From CAZJRB01 sp964547995 (GTDB lineage: Bacteria; Planctomycetota; Planctomycetia; Pirellulales; Thermoguttaceae): a DNA stretch of 64,000 nucleotides. The position numbers were made by a program, and so were the translations under genes. The stretch lies in NCBI GenBank assembly GCA_964547995.1, contig CAZJRB010000012.1:40450-104449 (forward strand). Direction: 5' to 3'. The notes under the pieces were generated by a model. It saw nothing but the letters and a program-made list of their open reading frames with translations. It did no database searches and was not told the DNA's origin. Within the stretch, counting starts at the first letter, position 1. Each line of letters opens with the position of its first letter. Shown piece after piece: positions 8,867 through 15,146 of the stretch.

Positions 8867-9136
8867 ATGGGTGATAATCCCGACGCGGTAAAGTCTCCCG
8901 CCGCCGAAAAAGAGGAGACGACATCATCGGCGAAACCGATCCACCGCATTCAGGTGGGCGAGGTTTCCATCAGCGTGTTCCGGGGCGGTGCTGCCAGGTT
9001 GCAGCGTCGCTACCGCAGCCGCGACGGCAAGACAGGCTACGCCGATTCGCTGCTGCCGGAACACTGGGTCGCGGCCATCGACGCGCTGAAGCAGTGCGTG
9101 AAGTGGTACGCGGACCACGTCGCCGAGAACGAGTAA
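8867..9136 (+). CDS. Small element-encoded protein (89 aa)
   Basis: An 89-residue protein with a disordered acidic N-terminus (residues 1-25) and a compact C-terminal part. That part has beta strands IQVGEVSISVFRGG, a basic loop RRYRSRDGKTGYADSLL and a final helix HWVAAIDALKQCVKWYADHV. This resembles the small hypothetical proteins of planctomycete integrative elements in general shape, but I cannot name the family. The ATG at 8867 is chosen because the upstream frame (back to 8675) has low-complexity non-coding character, and the ATG follows the CTTTCCCCCA leader. A strong hairpin follows the stop. Confidence 0.75.
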   Translation: MGDNPDAVKSPAAEKEETTSSAKPIHRIQVGEVSISVFRGGAARLQRRYRSRDGKTGYADSLLPEHWVAAIDALKQCVKWYADHVAENE

Positions 9137-9147
9137 GCGGCGACCGA

Positions 9148-9176
9148 GCCCACGGCCGGCACTGCCGGCCGTGGGC
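9148..9176 (+). terminator. Strong hairpin between two element genes
   Basis: A perfect 13-bp stem GCCCACGGCCGGC (9148-9160) pairs with 9164-9176 around a 3-base loop. Only a weak T-rich tail follows (TTGCACTCTGTTTCTTT). It could be a terminator or attenuator for the 89-residue gene, or an RNA stabiliser. It lies 31 bases before the excisionase-like gene. Confidence 0.5.
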
Positions 9177-9206
9177 TTGCACTCTGTTTCTTTCCCACTT
9201 TGCATT

Positions 9207-9674
9207 ATGGAGACCAAAGATGTCAACCACAACATCGGCCCGGAGGAGTTAGGGGAGCTTGTCGCGACGATTGTCGAAGGGGTGACAGAGGCGGTCTTGA
9301 ACCGCGATCTCGGTGAAGAGGAAGTTGAAGCAATTCGCCAGAAGGCGGCCGGGGAGGTGAAACGTCACCTTCGAGCCGTCCGGGCAACGGTCGAAAGCCT
9401 TCTCGGCAACGGCAACGGTGTTCACTCGGGACGCGAAAAACTGACGCCGCCGGAATTGGCCCGGCGTTGGGGCATCAAGCCGGAGAAAGTCCTCGCCTGG
9501 ATCCGCTCGGGCGAACTCCGGGCGATCAACGCGGCCACGCAACAGAGTGGGCGGCCTCGATACCTGATCGACCCGGACGAGGTTGAGGCATTCGAGCAAC
9601 GGCGGGCGGTTGTCGAAAGGCCAGCCGTTACGCGAAGACGCCGCCGACGCAGAGACGTGCCGAGGTATTTCTGA
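9207..9674 (+). CDS. Excisionase-like HTH (helix_turn_helix_17 type) protein
   Basis: A 155-residue protein. The N-terminal half is acidic and helical (LGELVATIVEGVTEAVLNRD...EEEVEAIRQKA). Residues about 85-135 form a MerR/Xis-type winged HTH: LTPPELARRWGIKPEKVLAW, IRSGELRAINAA and GRPRYLIDPDEVEAFEQRR. The last 20 residues are a run of Arg. Such proteins bind DNA near att sites and bias integrases toward excision, which fits this gene's place at the far end of the integrase-led block. The ATG at 9207 follows the pyrimidine leader. The frame extends to 9171, but that part lies in the upstream hairpin. A clear intrinsic terminator follows at 9681. Confidence 0.82.
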   Translation: METKDVNHNIGPEELGELVATIVEGVTEAVLNRDLGEEEVEAIRQKAAGEVKRHLRAVRATVESLLGNGNGVHSGREKLTPPELARRWGIKPEKVLAWIRSGELRAINAATQQSGRPRYLIDPDEVEAFEQRRAVVERPAVTRRRRRRRDVPRYF

Positions 9675-9680
9675 GAAAAG

Positions 9681-9712
9681 GCCCATCGGGCACCGGCCCG
9701 GTGGGCTTTTTT
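9681..9712 (+). terminator. Intrinsic terminator after the excisionase-like gene
   Basis: GCCCATCGGG (9681-9690) pairs with CCCGGTGGGC (9697-9706) with one G-U pair, and the stem is followed by TTTTTT. It starts 7 bases after the stop codon and closes the plus-strand element block. Confidence 0.88.
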
Positions 9713-9849
9713 GTTTGCTTGCAGAGGGGCGACGCTGGACCGCTGCCTCCCGCCTACACAGACTGGCGGAAGCCAGTCCACTCCGGCTCGTGCAGCGGTC
9801 CGACTGTCGCGGCGGTGGCTGGAACCCAATCGACTGGTTCTGTGCTAAC

Positions 9850-10890
9850 TCACGGATCAGTGGGAAGGCCGGTAGGGCCCGGTGTAGAATCGAACAGTTC
9901 CGGTAACGGCTTGCCGTCTCGGCTCCAATGTTCTCTAAGGTCCGCAGCGAATAAGTCGAACAGGCAGCCGGGTTCTGTCTTTGCAAACTGGACAATCAAC
10001 CCCTTGTGTTGGGTTTGGTACCTAGTTGCGGGCTGAACACGAATCTGGCCGAACTGATCATCAGGCGAATCGGTCGTGGCACTTATGTCGCCATCGATCA
10101 TCACAGACGTAAAGGGAGGTACATTTGCCAAGAAGCGGATTTCGAAGCCAGGGTGCGTATGGAACGCGGCATGGTGTATCTTGCCGATAACGTCCTCGAT
10201 CTGACTTTGGATATTAAGCCCCTCATGGAGTTTCGTAAGGCCAGGAATTGCTGGAGAATCTGGTCGTAGTATCAGGACACGTACACGCTTACCCGAATCA
10301 AGCGCCTGCCTTACGTGTCCAATGTCCATATCAAACGTACGGAAGGCGGTCAAAGCCAGCATCGCTATTTCTGATCGCGCCGATTCGTAGAATTCCTTCG
10401 GCGGAAGCAGGTTTCGGTCGTTCTGACGGTTCTCTATGTCGACCAAGCCTGCCTGCCTTGCAGCCGCATCCAAAGCTATTCCACGCATGTTCCTCGCTGG
10501 TGGGCTGGTGGCGCGTAAGACCGCCCAGGCAGGAGTCTGGAAGAAGGCCACGGCCTCCTTAATTGTTGTGATACACTTGATATTCCTAATGTAGCCCGGC
10601 AATTCAATACTTGGATGGACCAGCAACGGCAAAACGGCCTTTCCCGCAGCCATCGCGTGACCGATCTCAAAGGGAACCCACTGTGACTTGACGCTGGCTG
10701 GGGACAAGACGACAATTATTGCCCTTGAGGTGTCAAGACCTTCACGGACCTTTTCGGGTATCCCGACTCCCCAATCTATGTCCTTCACGTCCTGGAAGAA
10801 TTGAATCCCTATCGTGTCCAATGCCTGCCCGAGCTTCTTCACAAAGGCATCGTCAACGTGTGAATAAGAAATGAACACATCGTAATCCAT
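9850..10890 (-). CDS. TIR-domain protein with C-terminal effector or sensor domain
   Basis: A 346-residue protein. Residues 1-130 are a TIR domain: MDYDVFISYSHVDDAFVKKL, the conserved strand AIIVVLSPASVKSQWVPFEI, and a Glu in the NADase catalytic position (E75 in WVPFEIGHAM). Residues about 190-340 contain RVRVLILRPDSPAIPGL and later MIDGDISATTD, similar to the phospholipase-D-like/DUF5919-type domains seen behind signalling domains (inference). The start at 10890 is preceded by GGAGATCGAG. An upstream in-frame start at 10968 would add a Pro/Gly-rich tail without support. TIR proteins in bacterial accessory regions often act in anti-phage defence through NAD breakdown. It is encoded against the element genes and has no obvious partner. 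Confidence 0.85.
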   Translation of the reverse strand: MDYDVFISYSHVDDAFVKKLGQALDTIGIQFFQDVKDIDWGVGIPEKVREGLDTSRAIIVVLSPASVKSQWVPFEIGHAMAAGKAVLPLLVHPSIELPGYIRNIKCITTIKEAVAFFQTPAWAVLRATSPPARNMRGIALDAAARQAGLVDIENRQNDRNLLPPKEFYESARSEIAMLALTAFRTFDMDIGHVRQALDSGKRVRVLILRPDSPAIPGLTKLHEGLNIQSQIEDVIGKIHHAAFHTHPGFEIRFLANVPPFTSVMIDGDISATTDSPDDQFGQIRVQPATRYQTQHKGLIVQFAKTEPGCLFDLFAADLREHWSRDGKPLPELFDSTPGPTGLPTDP

Positions 10891-11324
10891 CTCGATCTCC
10901 TTCAATGCGCGCCCGCCAGGACCAGGACCCCTCTCCGCTTCTCTAGCCGGAGGTACCTCCGGGTGCATGACACCAGTGTTATCGTTGCTATCTACAAAGA
11001 ACGTGGGTGGGTAGCGATTGCGTCGACCTTTGCCCCCCTCGTCGGAGCGCGTTACAAAGAAGGGGCTAACAAAGAATGATTGTGCGTCAGGAAAGTGGGG
11101 TCGTCAAGGGGGTAGCCCGCCACCTTCCGGGGAGCGCCAGCAGTACGTCCCGCAGCAGCGGAGCAGGTTTCCGTTGCTCTAACCCCAGGTATCGCGATAC
11201 CCCGCGAGGGTGTTTTTCAGGGATTTTCGGCGGTTCAGGGTATCGTGTTTCGAATGCCGCAAGTCCTTACAAATCAACGCAATGCGTGATAAGAGAACGA
11301 GTTACGACGAGCCCATTCATACCC
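10891..11324. other. Intergenic region between the TIR gene and the tRNA half-gene
   Basis: About 430 bases without a credible gene. It contains a perfect 14-bp palindrome GGTATCGCGATACC (11188-11201). Right beside it, at about 11168-11186, is TTTCCGTTGCTCTAACC, which resembles the tRNA-Met D-arm/anticodon-arm segment found at 11327-11345. This could be a further degraded attachment-site relic. Confidence 0.45.
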
Positions 11325-11363
11325 TTATGATTCCGCTGCTCTAACCAACTGAGCTACGCCGCC
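11325..11363 (-). pseudogene. 5' half of a tRNA-Met(CAU), cut at the anticodon loop
   Basis: Read on the minus strand from 11363, the 39 bases give acceptor strand GGCGGCG, D-arm GCTCAGTTGGTTAGAGC, anticodon stem GCGGA and loop ATCATAA (anticodon CAT). The next bases are GGGTATG instead of the expected TCCGC, so the tRNA ends exactly after the anticodon loop. I find no matching 3' half nearby. This is the kind of remnant left when an integrase uses a tRNA gene as its attachment site. A second copy lies at 14713-14751. Confidence 0.75.
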
Positions 11364-11368
11364 TAAAA

Positions 11369-11485
11369 ACGTGTTTTGAAATCAATGTACGATGGCCCTC
11401 CGAGGCCGTCGCGTGTGTCGAACCGCTGGCAATCGACGGCCTCGCAGCGCCATCGTACCGGCTGTATTGTATTTCAAAACACATT
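11369..11485. repeat. MITE-like inverted-repeat element beside the tRNA half
   Basis: Terminal arms GTGTTTTGAAAT (11371-11382) and ATTTCAAAACAC (11471-11482) are perfect. Inside them, GTACGATGG (11387-11395) pairs with 11450-11458 and CGAGGCCGTCG (11401-11411) pairs with 11434-11444. The element begins 6 bases beyond the tRNA 5' end, exactly where that tRNA's promoter should lie. It has no ORF. Confidence 0.65.
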
Positions 11486-11540
11486 CTAAGTGCTTTTGGG
11501 GAGTCTCCCCAAGCCGCGTCTATTATACCAGGGGCGCCCG

Positions 11541-11814
11541 GCCGTGGGAACCGGTGGCCGCCGGCTTTTCCGCGGTGGCCGTCTGGATCGGGCCGTGCGC
11601 GGCCAACGATTCGGAGATGGCCCACCGCTGGGCCGCGTTGCTGGTGAAGAGCGGGGCCGTCACCGGCGACGAGTTGCGGAAGCTGAGCCCGTTCGATCTT
11701 GAGGAGAAAAGCGAGTTCTCCGGCCCCGTCTCGACCGGCCACGACCGCGAACTTGCGGAGGCGACGCGGGAACTGGCGGAGGCCACGAGCGAACTGAAGA
11801 TGCCGAGTATATGA
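11541..11814 (+). pseudogene. Possible truncated coding fragment
   Basis: One plus frame gives about 90 residues with protein-like character (FSAVAVWIGPCAANDSEMAH, then KSGAVTGDELRKLSPFDLEE) and a C-terminal helix of repeated ELAEATREL units. Codon use is GC-rich like the core genes. There is no start codon with a ribosome site at a sensible place, and the 5' side runs into the inverted-repeat element. I read it as the tail of a gene cut by insertion, with low certainty. Confidence 0.3.
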
Positions 11815-11894
11815 TCCGATCCTGCCGGGCAGGATTGCGGACCGGATCATCACTGCGGCCAGAGGGAATGGGCGTACCATCCCCTGAATTCTTG

Positions 11895-12665
11895 CTATTC
11901 CTCAATTACGCTCGGTTGCTGAGGGGGGCATTGTTCCCGCAAGGATCGAAAAGACTGTGCTGCAGACTCGAATGATCCAAAGTGATCTTCTACGCCGTCG
12001 AGGAATTCTCTCAATCCGGGCGGAACGACTGGTTCCGATCCTAAGAACTTCAGTTCATTCTCAAGACGCCTATCGCTAGTAGTCGCGGACAACCTTCCTT
12101 GTTGCCAGATTCGCCGCATCTCAGCTAGAATACGAAGCCCTTCCACATTCACTTGGCCTGAGACTTCCCATTCGTGAATGTTACACCAATGCTTCTTGTG
12201 ACCCCGTCCCAATTGGTCGCTCCACCACATTTCGTACGCATCGCGAAGATTGTAGCACTCCGATCTCGGATGCTCCTCGAACGGGGCAGCAACAGCCCAG
12301 AAGCACGTATCTGGAACTTCCAACACCCGATAAGAGAGTGGGTGCGTTTCGTCGCAGAAAGGCCAGAGGATTCTTGGCGATGATGGACGGCTTAGATCGG
12401 GCAAAGGCCCTTGCACCATAGACCAGATATCCCAGGCATTAGAAAAGAATCGCTTCAAATCCTCTGCATCCTCTGCACGCTCAAACTCTATGAAGAGGTT
12501 GCCAATCCAAAACGTGCGGTTTTCCCCGTCAAGGATGAATCTGAATGTTTCCATGTCGTAGATGATCCGGCGAGTTTCCCCCCCACGCCGAAAAGCTTCC
12601 ATAAGCAGTCCCGCAAACGCGAGCCTCGTTTCCTCTGGACTCGGGTTGTTTGTTGACTCAGACAC
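11895..12665 (-). CDS. Hypothetical protein (256 aa), accessory
   Basis: No family recognised. The protein is soluble, with conserved-looking aromatic and acidic positions: MEAFRRGGETRRIIYDMETF, FRFILDGENRTFWIGNLFIE, ILWPFCDETHPLSYRVLEVP, AYEMWWSDQLGRGHKKHWCN and HEWEVSGQVNVEGLRIL. I chose the GTG at 12665 because AAAGGA lies just upstream. The longer frame to 12824 would read through a G-rich repeat and lacks a ribosome site. It is followed on the same strand by nothing close and preceded by a small membrane-protein gene, also on the minus strand, 62 bases upstream. It lies inside the block bounded by the two tRNA halves. Confidence 0.65.
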   Translation of the reverse strand: MSESTNNPSPEETRLAFAGLLMEAFRRGGETRRIIYDMETFRFILDGENRTFWIGNLFIEFERAEDAEDLKRFFSNAWDIWSMVQGPLPDLSRPSSPRILWPFCDETHPLSYRVLEVPDTCFWAVAAPFEEHPRSECYNLRDAYEMWWSDQLGRGHKKHWCNIHEWEVSGQVNVEGLRILAEMRRIWQQGRLSATTSDRRLENELKFLGSEPVVPPGLREFLDGVEDHFGSFESAAQSFRSLREQCPPQQPSVIEE

Positions 12666-12727
12666 TTTCGGTCCTTTCCGACAACGGGGCGGGCGGGGGC
12701 CCATGATACTGGCCGATGAGTTCCTAG

Positions 12728-13150
12728 TTATGGCACAGCCCTCAGAATACCCAACCACGCGAAAATCGTTCCAAGGAGAAAGAGAATGCAGAAAAGTAAC
12801 GGTATAACAAGCCCGATGATCCAAAGGGTATTCCGTAACGCCAAGGGGCCCAACAGTTCTACATCTTCACGTATTTGTCTTACAGGGTGACCGGGCTTCT
12901 TATGCAATCGTCGCAGAATTAGATGGACCTTGACGCAGATTCGATATACTCCTGCACCGACCAGAATGGACGCACCAAGCCCAACTGCTAGCACAATGGT
13001 CAGTTGCGCCTGTGAACGTGCATCAACTGCAGCCATAACGATTACCGAAAACATCAACGTAAGGAAGTTGAATCTTTGGCATAGGAGATTCTCCATGAAT
13101 TCGCGTTCACGGCTCATGTTCCATTCCGAATCTGTTCTGCTCTTTGCCAT
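12728..13150 (-). CDS. Small membrane protein (140 aa)
   Basis: A 140-residue protein with a hydrophilic N-terminus, then three predicted membrane segments: FNFLTLMFSVIVMAAV, LTIVLAVGLGASILVGAGVY and, near the C-terminus, TLWIIGLVIPLLFCILFLLG. The arginine/lysine-rich loop KVHLILRRLHKKPGHPV suggests a cytoplasmic turn. The ATG at 13150 follows GGAGACCCACA. This overall form (short helix pair, loop, third helix) fits general small accessory membrane proteins, and I cannot name the family. It is probably co-transcribed with the downstream 256-residue gene. Confidence 0.7.
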   Translation of the reverse strand: MAKSRTDSEWNMSREREFMENLLCQRFNFLTLMFSVIVMAAVDARSQAQLTIVLAVGLGASILVGAGVYRICVKVHLILRRLHKKPGHPVRQIREDVELLGPLALRNTLWIIGLVIPLLFCILFLLGTIFAWLGILRAVP

Positions 13151-13256
13151 TGTGGGTCTCCTTGACGATCTCCTTTGCACTTAATCAGTTAAAAAACAAT
13201 CTATTTTACCCCCGCATTCTACCACGGCGGGGCGGGCGGGGGCAAGAGGCCAGAGG

Positions 13257-13284
13257 TTGACACTTCACACGTTCCTGGTAGTAT
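13257..13284 (+). promoter_or_regulatory. sigma70-like promoter for the kinase gene
   Basis: TTGACA at 13257-13262 and TAGTAT at 13279-13284 have a 16-base spacer. The -10 box ends 53 bases before the kinase ATG at 13338, which has GGGGAGGT as a ribosome site. A G-rich 16-mer (13228-13243) lies just upstream of the -35 box. Confidence 0.6.
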
Positions 13285-13337
13285 GACACCATTGTGCTAA
13301 GACCGCTACCGACATAATAGACGGGGAGGTAAGTCCG

Positions 13338-14552
13338 ATGAGTAGAGACGGCTGGAAAGCTCGTTGGGAAATGGTTGACCCCAAAAAAAAGCCACTTGGT
13401 GTAGGCGGTCAAGGTGAAGTCTTCCAGGTGCGGGATAAGAAGAAGTCCGGGCCCGAAATGCCGTTGGGAACGTCCGTAAAGGATTTCATTAGGCAAATCG
13501 CATCCGGAAGGAGCGGACAGCCTCCTCAAGAGATATTGCGGGAGTTCGAACGGATTCTTCAGGAGATAAATAATCGCAATGCCCCAACGCTATACGGTGC
13601 TCTCAAGATTCTGCACAAACCCGAAGAGGCCCGCGACCCTGAACTCGCCCAAGAACGCCTCACTAGGGAAATCGCGGCTATGCAAGCTGCGGACCACCCG
13701 CACCTGCTAAAGATACTGGACGCTTCGGCAGGGGAAAGCTTGGAAGATGAGAAATGGTACGTTTCGGAATATCATCCGCGTGGTTCGTTACATAAGAACC
13801 CCAATTTGTTCCAAGGGGACGCTGAGGGCTCACTCCGTGCACTCCGAGGCATTGTGGATGGAGTTGCGAGCTTACACCCTAAGGACATTGTCCATCGTGA
13901 CATCAAGCCGGAAAACATCTTCTTCGCAGAAGATGGCAGGCTTGTGTTAGGCGACTTCGGATTGGTGTGCGTCCAAGATGGGGCATTGACCCGATTGTCG
14001 GGTTCTCAGGACAATGTTGGCTCGCGCGATTGGATGCCACCGTGGGAGTACGCACCGGGGACAGGCAAGATCACACCCGCCTTCGACGTTTTCTCACTTT
14101 GTAAGGTATTGTGGGCAATGATTGTGGGGGCGGACAGGGTGATGCAGCTGTGGTACTACGATGATTCGAGGTTCAATCTGGAGCAACGATTCCCAGGCAG
14201 ACATCGCATGAAGGTCGTCAATTCCCTTCTCGCGAAGTGCATCGTGCAATACGAGCACCAATGCCTGCTGCCGGATGCGACCTCACTGCTTCTGGAAATG
14301 GATCTGATGCTGGAGATAATTGAACTCGGCGGCAATCTTCTTGACGAGGACACTCGTCGCCCATGCAAAGTCTGCGGCAGGGGAGAATACATTCTGGAAG
14401 CTGGACCCAACTCGCAAGACCTTGACACCTTTTCATTGCAGAAGAATGCGGTACGTAGCTTCAGGGTGTTTGCATGTAACTACTGTGGCCACATGGAAGT
14501 ATTCTCTGTCCCCGGAGGCCCGAAAGGGGACCCCTTGCCCGCCTGGAAATAA
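13338..14552 (+). CDS. Ser/Thr protein kinase with C-terminal zinc ribbon
   Basis: A 404-residue Hanks-type kinase. The Gly-rich loop is GVGGQGEV (21-28), the catalytic Lys is in ALKIL (K90), the catalytic loop is HRDIKPEN (D188) and the metal loop is DFG (206-208). A non-standard insertion of about 50 residues sits between the Gly loop and the Lys strand. Residues 343-383 carry C343-x2-C346 and C380-x2-C383, a zinc ribbon that could bind nucleic acid or a partner. There is no membrane segment, unlike the PASTA-type kinases. The gene lies alone in an accessory block between the tRNA halves. A signalling or defence role is an inference. Confidence 0.9.
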   Translation: MSRDGWKARWEMVDPKKKPLGVGGQGEVFQVRDKKKSGPEMPLGTSVKDFIRQIASGRSGQPPQEILREFERILQEINNRNAPTLYGALKILHKPEEARDPELAQERLTREIAAMQAADHPHLLKILDASAGESLEDEKWYVSEYHPRGSLHKNPNLFQGDAEGSLRALRGIVDGVASLHPKDIVHRDIKPENIFFAEDGRLVLGDFGLVCVQDGALTRLSGSQDNVGSRDWMPPWEYAPGTGKITPAFDVFSLCKVLWAMIVGADRVMQLWYYDDSRFNLEQRFPGRHRMKVVNSLLAKCIVQYEHQCLLPDATSLLLEMDLMLEIIELGGNLLDEDTRRPCKVCGRGEYILEAGPNSQDLDTFSLQKNAVRSFRVFACNYCGHMEVFSVPGGPKGDPLPAWK

Positions 14553-14712
14553 AGCAGAGCACTGCTCCAATACCCATTGTAGTCTACAATAGCAAGCACC
14601 CATTTCCGACCATTACTACCCCTAACTTGCCTTCCCCCTCAGAGAGCCGAAGCCCTTATTTTCACGGGGCTTGCGGCGTTTTCTGGGGATAGCGGAAAAC
14701 GGGCCGGGAATC

Positions 14713-14751
14713 TTATGATTCCGCTGCTCTGAGGAACTGAGCTGTGCCGCC
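14713..14751 (-). pseudogene. Second, degenerate 5' half of tRNA-Met(CAU)
   Basis: On the minus strand these 39 bases match the 11325-11363 tRNA half at 34 of 39 positions. They keep AGCTCAGTT, the stem/loop AGAGCAGCGGAATCATAA and the same end point after the anticodon loop. The acceptor strand and D-loop have changed (GGCGGCAC, CCTC). The two copies are direct repeats 3.39 kb apart and bracket the kinase block, as expected for attL/attR-type scars. Confidence 0.65.
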
Positions 14752-15001
14752 TAAGCCCTTGCCTTGCGTGGAGTTGTTGACTGCCACGCTCGGTGGGTAG
14801 TCATCACCAATAGTCTACCCCGGCGTCGCACGGGCCGGCAAGCAGCCCGTGGCACCCGGCGGAGTATGACGGCACCGGCCGGAGAATCTTGAAGATATAC
14901 GACTCCCAAAGCCCCGGCAGCCCCAACGGCGTGGACGCCTGCGAGCATTGCCTGCACAGCAGCCAACAAGAGGCATTTTGGGGTCAGATCGCCGTTAGTC
15001 G

Positions 15002-15085
15002 CTAGTCGAGTTTTCGAGCCAGTTTCTCTGCCGTTCTCTTGAGCTTGTTGGAGCCGGTTTCCACCCGTGTGTATCTTTCATGCAC
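15002..15085 (-). pseudogene. Relic of an XRE-type HTH gene end
   Basis: One minus frame gives 27 codons before a TAG (15002-15004): YTRVETGSNKLKRTAEKL followed by ARKLD. The pattern (R-V-E-T-G...TAEKLARKL) is that of the recognition-helix end of Cro/C1-type domains. An in-frame stop lies directly upstream and there is no ribosome site, so only a fragment remains. Confidence 0.35.
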
Positions 15086-15146
15086 CTACTCTACCCGCTA
15101 CCACACTGCTGGACAAGCCAGCAGTGGCACCGTGGCACCCGCGGGG

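Larger units (their letters stand above)
14553..15146. other. Intergenic region between kinase and helicase genes
   Basis: About 590 bases with no intact gene. It contains a hairpin AAGCCC...GGGCTT near 14649-14671, the degenerate tRNA half at 14713-14751, and on the minus strand a short relic reading like the end of an XRE-type HTH (15002-15085). It looks like the right edge of the accessory region, made of integration relics. Confidence 0.55.

Noticed and set aside
11100..11363. Group I intron in a tRNA-Met anticodon loop
   Set aside because: The break is at the right place for such an intron, but I find no 3' half of the tRNA within several kb, no U-G pair at the presumed splice site and no P3-P8-like core. 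The second truncated copy at 14.7 kb fits att-site scars better.
11341..11880. Minus-strand 179-codon frame across the MITE-like element and tRNA half
   Set aside because: It reads through the inverted repeat and is the reverse of a GC-rich coding fragment. No family resemblance.
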